The notes under the pieces were generated by a model. The model made no database searches, was not told the origin of the DNA, and saw only the letters and a program-made list of their open reading frames with translations. Shown here piece after piece: positions 46,801 through 61,233 of a DNA stretch of 64,000 nt (position 1 is the stretch's first letter; each line of letters opens with the position of its first letter). Source of the DNA: Lathyrus oleraceus (lineage: Eukaryota; Streptophyta; Magnoliopsida; Fabales; Fabaceae); NCBI RefSeq assembly GCF_024323335.1, contig NC_066584.1, forward strand, positions 431,237,319-431,301,318, in the 5' to 3' direction. Both the position numbers and the translations under genes were made by a program.

Positions 46801-47738
46801 TTTAGTCGCATCGAATCATATTTCTTAAGGGAGGGATTTGAGAAGTGCTCTAGCGAGCAAACTCTGTTCGTTAAAACTAGCATTCAAGGTAAACTTTTGA
46901 TTGTAAGTTTATATGTTGATGATTTAATATATTCTGGGAATGATGAATCAATGATGATGGAATTTAAGAGGTCAATGATGAAGGAATTCGATATGTCGGA
47001 TTTAGGAAAGATGAGGTATTTCCTTGGTATTGAGGTGCAACAATTGGAAAATGGAATCTTCATTAGCCAAAAGAAGTATGCATGGGATGTACTTAAAAGA
47101 TTTCAAATGGAAGAATGCAATGCTGTTTTAAATCCTATAGTTCCTGGTTTCAAAATTTCAAAAGATGAGAATGGAGTTATGGTTGAGAGCACTTTCTACA
47201 AACAGCTAGTTGGGAGCTTGATTTACTTAACATCAACTCGTCCAGATAGTTGGGAGCAAGTAGCATGTTGACTGCCTGCAGCGACAGTGATTACGCAGGA
47301 TGTTTGGAGGATAGAAAGAGCACTTCAGGATATGCTTTCATGATCAGTTCAGGAGCAGTAGCTTGGTCTTCTAGAAAGCAACCAATTGTGACACTGTCAA
47401 CGACGGAGGCTGAATACGTAGCAGCGGCGGCATGTGCTTGTCAAGCGATGTGGATGAAGATGGTTCTTAAAAGGCTTGGCTGTGATAATAATGAGTGCAC
47501 AACCATTTTTTGTGATAATAGTTCAACAATAAAATTATCCAAAAATCCGGTTCTGCACAAAAGGAGTAAGCATATTGCAGTTCGATTCCATTTTCTAAGA
47601 GATTTATGCAAGGAAGGAGCAATCTGTTTAGTTCATTGTGGCTCACAGGATCAAGTTGCTGATATCCTAACAAAGCCTCTCAAGCTGGAACAATTTCAGA
47701 AGCTTAGAGATTTACTTGGAGTATGTGAAGTAAACTAA
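43828..47738 (+). pseudogene. copia Gag-Pol polyprotein with two stops and a deletion
   Basis: Starts at ATG 43828 (MAESSSANGKFMQPAIPRFD). An in-frame TAG at 43903 replaces a probable Trp codon. Gag has CYRCHNFGHFQYEC (about 44589). Protease has LDSGCSNHM. Integrase has LWHCRLGHI...CVDCLKGKQ, and D/D/E in HADLCGPI, RTDRGGEF and NGVAERKNRT. A TAG at 46255 interrupts the linker. RT has SLYVDDLIYSG (about 46905-46935). A deletion then joins TRPD (47240-47251) to CSDSDYAG (about 47276), removing the RT-RNase H connection. RNase H continues with LSTTEAEY and CDNSSTIKLSKNPV to 47738. It resembles TNT1-type Pol; the copy cannot encode a full polyprotein. Confidence 0.9.
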
Positions 47739-47765
47739 GTAATCTACTTAGTTTAAGGGAGAATT

Positions 47766-47949
47766 TGTTAACGTTAATGTCCTAGTTTGTAGGAGTTATT
47801 TTCTAGTTTGTAGGAGTTATTTTCTGAATTGTTAATAAGTTGCCTAGTCTTTAGGAAGTCCTATTTTTTAGGCTAGTGCATATTCTGTTATGTAAGGGTT
47901 TTAAATAGCCAACTTCTCAAATGAAATAAACAAGCTTTTCAGTTTATCA
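47766..47949 (+). repeat. 3' LTR of the second copia element
   Basis: 184 bp, one difference from the 5' LTR by eye; followed by TSD GATTT. Confidence 0.95.
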
Positions 47950-47954
47950 GATTT

Positions 47955-48124
47955 TCAGTCATTCGATGATGAAGAGACGTAGATATGGAGATGTAGATGT
48001 AGATGTTTAAGTTTACTTTTATAGGTTAAAGATGTTATTTTCATTGTGAACAATGATTGGCTATATGAAATGTATATTGAAGATGTTTTGTTGATTATAA
48101 ATCATGATTGATATTATATATATA

Positions 48125-48206
<82 letters not shown>

Positions 48207-48716
48207 AAATTGAAAGATCATTTTAAAATTTGTATATGAATATTGCTATGTATAAAAAATTATGAATAATTATCAGGTTTATAAAACAAAATGGTTTCAC
48301 ATTAAAAAAAATCATTTGTTACAACGGTTATAAAGTATTGTCGTAGTATAAAATCGTTGCAATAGCCTTTGAAGAAGAAATTTAGATATGGATCTACTAG
48401 AACAGTTTCAAATGAACAACAGCTACGAACCGTTGTTATATCAAATGAAACAGTCGTTCCCAGAAACACCAAAAAGTCAACGGTTTTAATATGAGAACGA
48501 AGTACAATTGTTGCTATTGGAAGTCGTTCTATAAGGAATACTAAAAAAACGGTTATGTACGGGGTGTTGCCATTGGACACAATAACCGTTGCAATAGGTT
48601 AGAGCAACGCCTTAGTTTGACACGGTCAAAAAACCGTTCTAATAGAGAAAGGCAACGGATTTATAAGTTTTTGCAACGGTTTTGTTGCGATGTTGTAGAG
48701 TCAAAATGTTGTAGTA
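47955..48716 (+). other. CACTA 3' part: exon end, TA microsatellite, subterminal repeats
   Basis: The exon end (QSFDDEET, stop at about 47981) is followed by a 3' UTR-like stretch and (TA)n at 48111-48203. Then come about 400 bp of AACGGTT/CGTTCT-type subterminal motifs to the right terminus. No transposase coding. Confidence 0.75.
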
Positions 48717-48722
48717 ATGCAT

Positions 48723-49305
<583 letters not shown>

Positions 49306-49309
49306 ATAT

Positions 49310-49465
49310 CAATTACCTTAAAACACACCTCATGGTCTTTGATCCTAACCTTCACTTAAAATTTGTTAATGTCTATCAACATCATTGCGATTTTCATGAA
49401 TGGTCTTCCTAAAATGAGAGGTATCTTTGGATCTGCCTCGATATTTAGCACCATAAATACTTGGG
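49310..49465 (-). pseudogene. gypsy (Athila-like) protease fragment
   Basis: The minus strand reads NIEADPKIPLILGRPFMKIA, then a decayed VRIKDHEVCF. P(I/L)ILGRPF is the C-terminal signature of the gag-linked aspartic protease of Athila-type gypsy elements. An in-frame stop separates the two parts. The active-site aspartate would lie outside the preserved fragment. Confidence 0.6.
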
Positions 49466-50070
49466 TTTATATAATTAACCTTTTTATATTTTTATTAAAT
49501 AAATATGTAATATAATTATTAATTTATTTTCTTAAATAAATTAATCATTATGTCTTTGCAAATCAACCAAGGGATAAAATCAACTTAAACTCACCTCAAA
49601 CTATAAGTTATTTTCCCTAATGCATTGAGGCATTTTTTCAAAATCAATTACTTCTCCGTCCCCGATGCATGAGAACTTTTCAAAGGGTAAAACACAATCA
49701 ACCAACCAACATTTTCGAGAAGAACTATGGGGCTCTGATCTTTCAATGAACTTGAAGGTAGGTAGACATAGAGTTGTAAGACTCTAGCGAGTATAATAAT
49801 AAAAAACATTTTTTAGATTTTCCCTTATTAAAATAATAAAACATTTTTGTAAATAATTAAAAAATTAATAAATATTAAAGCAAACATCTTTAGACACACA
49901 CTAACCCTAGAATTAGAGGAAGATCTCATTAAGTACAATGGAGGTGAGGGGTGGCTAGTACCTTCCCCTTACTTAATCGACTCCCGAACCTAGCATCTCA
50001 CCCTTAGCCTATAGATTTTATCATTATTTCCATGTTCCTAGGAACAAATAAAAGATGGTGGAGACTGTGT
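49466..50070 (+). other. LTR 3' end and primer-site remnant of a Tat-like element
   Basis: ACCTTCCCCTTACTTAATCG (49960) and GTTCCTAGGAACAAATAAA (50034) lead into GATGGTGGAGACTGTGTC (50054). The last is a decayed form of the GGTGGCGACTCTG junction seen at LTR ends of this group. No coding sequence before it; 49466-49880 is AT-rich filler. Confidence 0.4.
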
Positions 50071-51750
50071 CATTTTTCCAGTCGCGACAATAGCCTTCCA
50101 AACATATTGCTTCACCACAAGCCGATGTTGATGTTTTTCCTCAAATTCCTTACCACACATAATAGAAACCAGAGAAAATGGAGTTTCCAAAGTAGTAGAG
50201 GATGTGCTTGCTTTACCTTTTCCTTTAGAATCACCTTTGGTCTTTGAAAGCTTGGGAGCCATTAAAAAACGTTCAAATATTGTTTGCACACCAACTATTT
50301 GATGAAATGTGTGAACAAGAAGTGAAGGAGTATGAGAGATAAATTATTACCCACACACTCAAACAAGAAACACAATCACAGAAACACATAAAAAAGTGAA
50401 GAAGAATCACAAACAAGTGCAAATTCAGAGTTTTTGTGAGTTTGGGTGAAAAAGGATTTTTAAAGATGAAATGAGGGAAATTGATGAAAAGCAAATGCTT
50501 TGTTGGAAAGATGAATGTTGATGATATGTAGTGAATGAATCAAACAAGATTTAATGTGAATTGAATGATTTTCATGATTCAAGATAAAGTATAGAGATTG
50601 GTGAATTTGGGTGCATGTATTAGAGCCAGAGAAATGAAGATAATTGACCAAAAATCACTTATGAGTCGACCCTTAGAAGCATGTTCCGACCTATCAAGGT
50701 CACGAGTCGACACATACTTAAGCGTATACAAAAGTTTTCAAAATTTTATTTTATGTTCCGACCTATCCAACATATGAGTCGACATATACTAAACAAATTT
50801 AGAATAGTTCAAAAGTTTGAATTTATGTGCCGACCTATACGAAGTATATGTCGACACATGATGCATAAAAATTGAAAATTTTGACACTTGTGAATTTGGG
50901 ATGATTTCGGAAGACTCAATTTGACTCATGCATGACTAACTTATAAGGGACACATGCATATGATTGTTTTTCATGATTTGTTAGCTAATAACATGCAAAC
51001 ACATAAATGTAAGCATGAAATAGTAAAATATATATACCACATGTGAAGATATTTAGAGTAAGACAATTATAAACATGTTAAATGAAACACACAATGGTTA
51101 TCATTAAACTTTTTGGAAATGAACACTCATAACATGTATACACACAATATCGCATATCTTTGAGAAATAAAAACATAAAAGAAAGAACATACTTACAAAT
51201 CAAGAAAGGGTTGAAACGATATTACCTCGTCGTACGAATGACGGAGGATGCACTTGCATTCCACAAGGAAATCTCGAACGAAAGTTGGAATAAAAGTAAA
51301 ACGTACCACAAACTCTAACGAAACGAAAGCTCTTACCACTTTTCTCGTTGTAAAATTACTTGAAAGTGTGATTAATAATATATCCAAGAATCTCATTAAC
51401 TTGATGATCATCCTTTATGAGTGGACTTCCAATCTTGTTCAATAATGATGATTATATTGCTCCTCCTTAGGTCTCATCCTCTTAGGTTGATCAATCCCTA
51501 GTTTGATGCACTTGAGTATGTCTTGTTGAAGATAAACCTATATCATGAACACGATACTTTTTCCGACACTTCTCGGATATAAAACATTAATAATAATCAA
51601 CACATTTTTACCAACTAACACATCACTAAATGTTAACCTCCTTGGTAACACTATCCTTCTTCTTTTCCATAAAGGCAAAACCATAAGGAGATGTCACCTG
51701 TATCATGTCTTGAGCCTCCACAAGCGAGATCTCATACTCTCTTCATAGAG
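50071..51750. other. Unassigned repeat DNA with CGACCTAT/GTCGACA motifs
   Basis: A minus-strand frame (about 50038-50261, MAPKLSKTKGDSKGKGKAST) is Lys/Ser-rich; I recognise no domain and do not call it a gene. At 50660-50860 there are three pairs of CCGACCTAT ... GTCGACA motifs, spaced about 80 bp. The same motif family appears at 56136-56200 and 57965-58060. 50870-51750 holds nothing recognisable. Confidence 0.4.
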
Positions 51751-51779
51751 TCAATACATTTATCTTGCAAGATCAACAC

Positions 51780-53520
51780 AAAGTGTTAGGTACCCAATCT
51801 TCATTGGGTCCTTGAGGATTAATGAAACCTTGGTTTCATTTAGGAAACCATTGAAAGGCACCTTTAGGAACAAAAAGTCTCCTAAACTTGCACTTTGTAA
51901 TAACGGGACCCTTTTTGCAACAATAATGACAATATAAGTTGCGAGAATATGTGATTTTTCTATTAGAACCTTTTTCAACAAAAATATACCTTCTATAAGG
52001 ATTATGAGAAGGCATATCATATTTATAAGTATCAATAACAAAAGTAACCTTAGGTTGTAATTCCTTATCCAACTTAGCTTTAATAGTTTTTGCCTCTTTT
52101 TGCCAAATGTGACAAGTTTCACAACCAAACCATGAAGGTTTGTTATCCTCATTCTTATCTTTTATAATATCTACCATAGATTGCCTAAGATCTTCCATAT
52201 TCGTTTTCTAAAACTTTGGCTTCTAAGTGTGAAAATATTATTTTGTTTGAAGCTAACTTTTTGAAAGCATCTATGGCTTGTCTTTGTATATTTTCAAAAG
52301 ATTTTCGTAATTGAGAATAGGATCAGTCATGAGTAGATTCAATCTTAGAGTAACTTACAATCCTCTTCTTCTTCTTTCCATGTAGCAAAGCTTGGCCGAT
52401 TCGACACTTGAATTCGAGCTTTCATCACTTGAAGAATAACTTTCTCTTTCCCAAGAAACATAGGATCTTCTAGACTTGGTAGATTTCTTGTGATGGTCTT
52501 TCTCTTTATCTTTCTTGATCATAGGACACTCCGGCCTATAATGACCTATTTTTCCGCAATTGTAGCATGAACTTCTAGGTTTACCCTTCTTATTCTCATA
52601 TTACTTTGAGGAGTTAGATAACCTTCTAGATTTACTTTGGTTCTTTTCGGAGTACTTATCTTCATGTTTCCACATGTATTTATTAAACTTTTTGATGAAC
52701 AACCCCATATCTTCTTCATCGGAATACTTGTCATCTTTTGTTTCACAATCGCTTTGCTCATTGTGTGAGGAATTTGAGCTTGAAGTCTTTGGATCAATAT
52801 ACTTCTTCTCTTCCTCATTCTCTTTACCTTTCTCCTTTTTTACCTTCTTCTCATACTCTTTTTCATGGTTTTCCAAGCAAGTGAGTTCTTGCTCATGCTC
52901 TTCCAATTTGCCAAACAAAGTAGTGAGATCAAGTGTTTTAAGATCATTCGCCTCTTCGATTGCAGTGAACTTGAGTTGTCATTCTCTATTAAGACACCTC
53001 AAAACTTTATTAGTAGCAATATCATTGGAAATAGGCTCACCTAGAGCATTCAACCGGTTGATAATATGTGTGAACCTCTTTTGCATTTCGGCAATGGTTT
53101 CACCATGCTTCATACGAAAGAGTTCAAACTCTTGATTCAATATATTGATCCTAGATTGTTTGACCTCATTAGTTCCCTCATGGGCAAATTATAATGCGTC
53201 CCACATAGATTTGGAGGTTTCACAATGGGAAACACAATAAAATTCATCAACGCCAAGTGTGGATATGAGAATGTTTTGTGCTTTCCAATTGTAAGACCAC
53301 AATTTCTTATCATTATCATTCCACTGATTTTCCGATTTTGGTATGAGGAAGCCTTCACCATTGATCATTGTAATTTCATTTGGACCATTGATGATGACGT
53401 ACCATACACCCATATCAACCGAGTTGATATGGATACGCATATAACTTTCCAATAGCCATAATTCTCGTTGGTGAAAATAGGTGATATATTGTATGCCCCT
53501 TTAGGTTCAATAGCCATTCT
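51780..53520 (-). pseudogene. SIRE/Maximus-like copia gag (broken)
   Basis: Read leftward from about 53516: MAIEPKGAYNISP leads into MRIHINSVDMGVW, KLWSYNWKAQNILISTLGVD and later RFTHIINRLNALGEPI (UBN2-type gag core). A long K/E-rich segment follows, then the zinc knuckle CYNCGKIGHYRPEC (about 52540-52585). A second Cys-rich block, LYCHYCCKKGPVITKCKFRR (about 51890-51940), resembles the C-terminal SIRE gag zinc motif. Several stops and frameshifts are present. Neither protease, integrase nor RT is found further left, so the element is truncated. Confidence 0.75.
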
Positions 53521-53555
53521 CTAATAAACTAATATTAAACACGAAATTAATCGGA

Positions 53556-53568
53556 GCTCTTGATACCA
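53556..53568 (-). other. Primer-binding site of the SIRE-like element
   Basis: The minus strand reads TGGTATCAAGAGC, a typical initiator-Met tRNA site of SIRE-type elements. It lies next to the LTR end TGTTAG (plus strand, 53571). Confidence 0.8.
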
Positions 53569-53721
53569 CTTGTTAGATGATATGCTTAGATTTATAGGGG
53601 GTGAATAGACCATGAGTTAAAACTTTGACAAAAAATAGTTTTGAAAAATTTATAGTGCGGAAGCAAGTGGAAATATCCCGGATCAAAATTGTCTAACCGA
53701 ACCCGCTATCAAAAATCTCGG

Positions 53722-55323
<1,602 letters not shown>

Positions 55324-55972
55324 CAAGGATTTGTTTAGGCAGATCCCAAATCAACCTCGTTATGGGTACGTCTGCCCTAAATTCGAATTCGAATTGAGAT
55401 AGTGTAATATATCTTACTTTGAAAATATAAGTATATCTTACTTTGATGTTGATTCTGACACTTTATCTTCCCTTGACCAAGTAACCAATAATTTCGCCTC
55501 GATTCACCATCTCAAGCGACTTCTTTACAAGAAACTCATTCTTCTTAAAAGCTTTCACTTGAGCAAATCCAAAATGCACACTTGTTGAAACCTAAGATTT
55601 ACCAATGCGATCCACCGTCTCACGCTACTCCTTTAAAAGAACCTCACGTTCTTCAAAGACTTCACTCGATAGGATTCGGATTGTGTAATATTATCCAAAA
55701 CCTTCAAACTCTAAAAGATCTTGAAGGAAATCCCCAGCTTGGTTTTCTGATTTGAAACCCTCAAAGTTCTCATCCCTATTTAGAGTACAATCAACATAAA
55801 TTGGACGTTATCAACCCTAATATATAAGTCACCCAGTCAAAAAATGATTATGTGTAGTTTGATTGTGTGTATGCATATAATGAGGTTGAAGATGATGAGA
55901 ATGCTTTGAAATCTTGGTTTTGTATATGTTTTACTCTATAGAAACCTTACTAGAAAATGATACATGTACCAA

Positions 55973-55973
<1 letters not shown>

Positions 55974-56067
<94 letters not shown>
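55974..56067. repeat. TA microsatellite
   Basis: (TA)n of about 94 bp within LTR-like sequence. Confidence 0.95.
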
Positions 56068-56070
<3 letters not shown>

Positions 56071-56216
56071 AAGTGATACGCAAAAGGAATGTAAAAGAAA
56101 TAGAAAGCAATGCAAATTTTCAAGATTTTTCATCTATAGGTCGACCTATACAAGTCATGTTTCGACCTGTACAGGTTATGTGCCGACCTGTATAGATGGC
56201 ACATCTAACAGAGCCT

Positions 56217-57937
56217 TGATAACACCGAAACACACTGCGTATTTAACTCAAATTGCATATGTTTTACCATCGTTTTATTATCATTTATACTGTTATGCTG
56301 GTACTTTTCCTTGTTTTCAGGTACATAGCCTAGAAAAGGCCTTACTCGAAGAAACGAAGCAAAACGGAGGAAAACGGAGAAAAATGAGTAAATTGTACAC
56401 GTGGCGTTCGCCATAGGGTTAGTCGCGAGGAAGATGACGTGTCCCACGTCCCAACGGTCACAAAGATTGGGTCCAACCAATTTGGGAACATGGCGGTCTC
56501 CATCCCTACATGGCGGTCGCCATCTTTGATTTTGGCGCTTCAGTAAAAGGAAGTTGGAGATTCATCTCCATGACCATCGTTTTTCTCTCACACGAACACT
56601 GAAGAAGTTACGTGATTCCCTAGGTCTAGTACTAGTATAAATAGAGCATAAAGTTCACATTAATCATCCAAGCTTAGTTGCAGTATATGACATATATTCA
56701 CACTGTTAAAGCGATAATTCGTCACATCGAGGGGTTATCGCACCATTGTTGTTATTAAGTTTGGAGCATCGTAATTGTAGCATTTAATCTTGCCGCCATT
56801 TACATCTCAGTTGTACCAGATTCAAGTCTCCGATTGGAGTAGATTTTTAATATATTCCGCACTACTTTATTTTATTTACTTTATTGCATCGCTTTACTTT
56901 CTTTACTTTATCGCATCGCTTTACTTACTTTTATTTCCTCGCACTGCTTTACTTTGGTTTATTTACCCGCACCGCTTTACTTTGTTTACTTTATTTCCCG
57001 CTTGTTACTTTCCGTAAAAAAATCTATTTTCAAAGCTCTACATTTATTTGCAAGTTCTTGTTGAAACTCAATCACACACGTGTCACTTTAATATGTCATA
57101 TCTTACTTTTCAATCATATGTTTTATTTTTTACCATAACCATGTCCAACTAAATCATTAATGCTGGAATGTGAGGATCGTCATCTCGACGGTACTCCATA
57201 TGTTGTCTCTGTAAGAGTGCTTTTGGGGTTGTTTTGACTTTAATATAATTTTTTTGTGATTCATCTGATCGGTTACTACGAAAGTAGTACCGTGACCAAT
57301 TAGGGTAAGATCGAAAGTCGTCTGAAACTTATGATAAAATTGGTTAGTTTTTATTAATAAAAACAGCGGAAGCACTTTGTTAATTAACTAGGAAAGTTTA
57401 ATATTACTAGAAGAAGGTTTTGAAACTATTTTCGGACGCGTTTATAGGTTTAGAATCCGGTTGTCCGAGCATATACTGGAAACCCTTTTAAGTTAAAGTT
57501 TCCAATCAAAATTACTTTTCAACTGAGTTAAAGAGCTGATTACATAAAATAAGATTTTCTACTTTAACGCAAGACACGACCAGTGCAGCGTGAGCGGCTG
57601 GTATAGATTAAAGATAAAGTCTGGTTCCAAAAAATCGAAAGTGACGATTCCTTTTTAACTAACTCTTTTTCAAGGAAGAAAACATTTCCCCATAGGTAGT
57701 TTTAATTAGATACAATAGGAGTATTATTGATTGATGAGATCCATGTTCCAGTATTACATTTTTGAATTCATTTTAACATTATTATTTTCATTTTGTTTTT
57801 GTTCCAAACATTCTTGATATCACCTAAGATAAACACCATAACAATAGTTAACGATAGATTGACAATGGTCTCTGTGGGATCGATACTCTTTTATATCACT
57901 CGGACGTACTCTGTATACTTGTGGAAAGACCGCATCA
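56217..57937. mobile_element. Solo LTR (1721 bp), TSD AGCCT
   Basis: Starts TGATAACACCG and ends GACCGCATCA. AGCCT is at 56212-56216 and again at 57938-57942. Internally there is TATAAATA (56637-56644), and a short-period array of CGCACCGCTTTACTTT-like units (about 56885-57005). There is no coding domain, so it is a solo LTR or an isolated LTR of an element whose interior recombined away. CGACCTGTA motifs resume right after it, confirming insertion into a pre-existing repeat. Confidence 0.75.
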
Positions 57938-57942
57938 AGCCT

Positions 57943-58860
57943 ACGGGATTTAGAACTGCAGCACATGAGTCGACCTGTATATCGTATGTGTCGACCTGTA
58001 AAAAAACATTTCTTCTATAGATGGACCTATGATGCGTATGCGTCGACCTGTAGACAGTTTTTCACACAAAAATAAATATTTGATGCATAAAATCCTTTCT
58101 TGATGCATGAGTCTTTTCTAAACCATTTTCAAACATGTTGTCATGCGTCTTAATGCTAAAATGCACAATTAGACTCAGATGATACCGTCCAATGTACATA
58201 AACGCTAAAGTATCCTAGTTTTGATATCATACAAAATACATATATGGAAAGTTGCACTCACAATACATTATGGTCCACTCATCCTCTATATAATCTAAAG
58301 GAAAGCCAACAAGCATATAACCATTAGTTGGTTATCTAGGTAACAACCCCCGGGAGGGGGGTCCCTCCTATAAGAATAGAACTTATATCATTTATCCTAT
58401 TACCACTCATAAGATCTAAACCATGAATAATCTCCTACGTGAGAGGAGTATCGGGAGTGCAACCTTTCTCCATCCCATATAACTCGTAGGTTGCCGTTTA
58501 TACAAAATAGTACTTAACTATCATGTGCAGTGTACATATAATTGATTATTCGTCTTTAATTTTAAAACCCTGGTCCCGAGCATGCCCAAGTGTACCATCA
58601 GAGTTATACTTTGTAATCGGGATAAATAAAATATCCCCTTAAATGTATCACTACGTAAACTACATATCTACAATGTTGAATCGTTATCATAAATCATATA
58701 TCCTATAACTGAATGAATAAGAATACAGAGTGATTTAAACACTTTCCCCCAGGGATCTTGTACAAGACATAGTGAGCTTCTAGAGTTTGAGGGTGCACCA
58801 GGAAGAAGTAATCTATAAATTCTTCTCAATTCTCAGTGTAGACATTAAATTATTTGACCT
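57943..58860. other. Repeat sequence continuing from left of the solo LTR
   Basis: CGACCTGTA/GTCGACC motifs at 57965-58060, then AT-rich LTR-like sequence and a GGGAGGGGGGTCCCTCC palindrome (58353-58369). No gene seen. Confidence 0.5.
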
Positions 58861-58866
58861 CTTGTC

Positions 58867-59047
58867 ATAGTGAGATCATCCTTTGACCATGGATATTGTC
58901 CCGGAAGGTACGCGCCACAATAAAAAGTTGAAAGAAAGTATTCAAAGACCACTTCCAACCCTGGTATTCCCACTAAAACTGGAACAGCTTCATGAAGGTC
59001 CAAGCATTAGGGTGTAACTGAGAGAGTAAAATTTTCAAATGCTTCAT
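58867..59047 (-). pseudogene. Gypsy-type transposon domain remnant
   Basis: From ATG 59047 the minus strand reads MKHLKILLSQLHPNAWTFMK, then LFQFWWEYQGWK and SLNTFFQLF, stopping after about 59 codons. QLHPN.W.F...F at the start, followed by an aromatic-rich stretch, is the pattern I recall for the 'putative gypsy type transposon' domain (PF04195-like) that occurs in plant retroelement and mobile-gene proteins. The upstream part (59050-59700) is decayed with many stops. It may be a piece of another antisense accessory gene. Confidence 0.5.
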
Positions 59048-59059
59048 CACTCAATATTC

Positions 59060-60518
59060 AAATTCCTTGAAGGGTGGTTTAAAATTCAATTGAGTAAACA
59101 TACATTTCTAAAAAAGGATGAAACACTCGTCAAAACAACCACTGATCCTTTTGTCATAATAAATAGGGATAATCACTCAATTGAGAGGCATACCTACTTC
59201 TCAAAGATTACTTTCTACTTTTGTTGTTCGTCAAAAAGAGAGATAATACTCAACAATCAAGGATGTACCCAATGATACATGTTCATGTCACTTGGTTCTC
59301 GAGATAGAGTATTTGCTCGGCCCTTGAGTTGTGGGTGGCGCCAATCAAGCATAAAAAATTGATTTAGGAGTTTGATATGATCCTTAATATCGGCTTCGCT
59401 AGGATCCCGACCTTATGTAATTCTATAATACCTAATAAAATGTTGACTCATCAGTTCACCTCGGGCAACAATATTTGCATCTGATAAAGGTCAGAAAGGT
59501 AGGGGAGCTACTAGTCTTCCTTGGGAAGCTACTAGTCTCCCTTGGGGAGACAAAGGTAACCTTTTTAGTTTGAACGCCACCAATTGATTTCTCAGTTCTC
59601 TCCTTAGAGAAAGCACGTGAAGACTCATTAGAAAAGGTTTCATTAAAACAAGATTCATTAGAAACACCATTAAACTCAATAAATAATTACATGACTTGAG
59701 TTAGGGCGATTGCGCGCCGAAGAAGTAGTATTCGAGTTATATGGGGTTTTTCCCCCATAAATGGCAAAGAATAACAACCATCGAATCTACTCCCCAAACT
59801 TTCAGTTTGGTCATCTATATAGGCCATATAAAAGATAAAGGAATGGAAACTATGAAACAAGAGTCAAAGGCTGGAAATGGTACTTGGAAGGAAGGTGAAT
59901 CAAAGAAACAAAGACAAGCAAAAGAAGTGAATGGATGATGATAAATCAGAGGACACACCACTCTGATAGAGGAAGGGGGCAACGTAATCAGATGTCACTA
60001 GAAGTTTGAAGAAGAAAGGTTGATTTCACACAGGTAAAATGTATTCCAGTTCGTAATGAAAGTGAAAGTTCATCTAGAAAGTCAAGCGACCCTTTTATAG
60101 AAAATGGTGAACCAAGCAATCAACCATCTATATTAAAAGGAAATGGGGAGGTTGTAAGCAACAAGCATATCATACCTTAGAAGTACAATAGTTTTTAAGT
60201 GCACTCAAGCATCTAAGGAGGAAGTGACACGCCCTAGCCTACAGCCTAGGGCCATGTGTTTAAAATTCTTGCATACTGATGGAAAAGACATTTAATATGC
60301 ATGTTCTCGATTCATTTTGTAACCACTAACCAAATTCATTCACTCTCATTTGCACTTAACTCAACATCATAAGACCTGCACAAATTCTGAAAGACTTTCC
60401 GTTCGTGACCTCATTTCACCCATTACAGAGACTTTCAACTTTACATCAGAAGTCCATCATCTCAATTTGCGCATAATATTCTGATTTTGATCCAAAATTC
60501 TCAATGAATTATTATAAC
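59060..60518. other. Decayed repeat sequence
   Basis: Includes a minus-strand stretch around 59491-59679 with no identifiable domain, and AT-rich sequence from 60200. No feature boundary is supported. Confidence 0.4.
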
Positions 60519-61154
60519 AGGAATGCTACGTTTACACCACTTTTTTACACTCATTCTTACATCATGCACTGCTCACCGTATTTATACGGTGAACAGTGTT
60601 TTTTTTTTAAAATATAATATCATATTTATAAAAAAAATTGTTTTTAAAATTATTTTTTTACATTAATTTAAAATTTATTATTAACCAATTTTATTATTGC
60701 ATTAACCATAAAAATATATGTTATTAACTACTTATTTTACTTATAATTTATTAATCAAATTTTCTAATGCATTAACCAACAAAATACATAATATTAACCA
60801 AGTTCTGACATTAAATTATAAAATATAGATGAATTATTATATTTCATATTTTAATGTCAGAATTTGGTTAATATTGTATAATTTATTGGTTAATAAATTA
60901 GTAAATTTGATTAATAAATTATAAGTAAAATAAGTGGTTAATAACATATATCTATATGATTAATGTAATAATAAAATTGATTAACAAAAAATTTTATATT
61001 TATATTACAAAAATAATTTATTTATTTTAAATATTTTTTATAAATATTTATTTTATTTAAAATTAAAAAAAATATTGTTCACGGTATAAATACAATGAAG
61101 AATGCATAGTATAAATATTGATATATCTAAAAAGTGTAAGAATAACATTTCTCT
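60519..61154. mobile_element. Foldback MITE, about 635 bp
   Basis: The arms are inverted copies of each other almost to the centre. The left arm begins GGAATGCTACGTTTACACC, and the right end read in reverse gives AGAAATGTTATTCTTACAC. Matching inner blocks include TATTTATACGGTGAACA versus TATTTATACCGTGAACA, and TTAACCAAGTTCTGACATTA versus its inverse near 60850-60880. The loop is near 60813-60850. No coding capacity; the superfamily is uncertain (Mutator- or hAT-like). Confidence 0.8.
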
Positions 61155-61233
61155 TAATATTATCATCACTTCCCATGGTATTCTATTAACTTATTTCTAT
61201 TAACATTTAAACATGATATGTATACTTGTGTAG

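Larger units (their letters stand above)
43565..47949 (+). mobile_element. Second young Ty1/copia element (4.4 kb), TSD GATTT
   Basis: Two 184-bp LTRs (43565-43748 and 47766-47949) start TGTTAACG and end TTTATCA, with one difference seen (G versus T in GTGCA(G/T)ATTC). GATTT is duplicated at 43560-43564 and 47950-47954. The primer site TGGCATCAGAGC (43751-43762) and the purine run AAGGGAGAATT (about 47755) are present. The element sits in the last exon of the CACTA gene. The LTR contains a direct duplication of TAGTTTGTAGGAGTTATTTTC (21 bp, adjacent copies). Confidence 0.95.
40135..48716 (+). mobile_element. CACTA transposon with nested copia (8.6 kb), TSD ATG
   Basis: The left end begins CACTACAATATTTT, and the right end reads AAAATGTTGTAGTA, its inverse with the last base changed (A for G). 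ATG is duplicated at 40132-40134 and 48717-48719, the 3-bp target duplication of CACTA elements. Subterminal regions carry many short CGTTCT/AACGGTT motifs on both strands, as TNPA-type binding sites do. Inside are a transposase-associated-domain exon, a captured aspartyl-protease fragment and a 4.4-kb copia insertion. No TNPD-type transposase catalytic domain is present, so this copy is non-autonomous. Confidence 0.8.

Noticed and set aside
50038..50289. Lys/Ser-rich minus-strand frame beginning near 50261
   Set aside because: There is an ATG, but no known domain, and a decayed LTR end overlaps it; not strong enough for a gene call.
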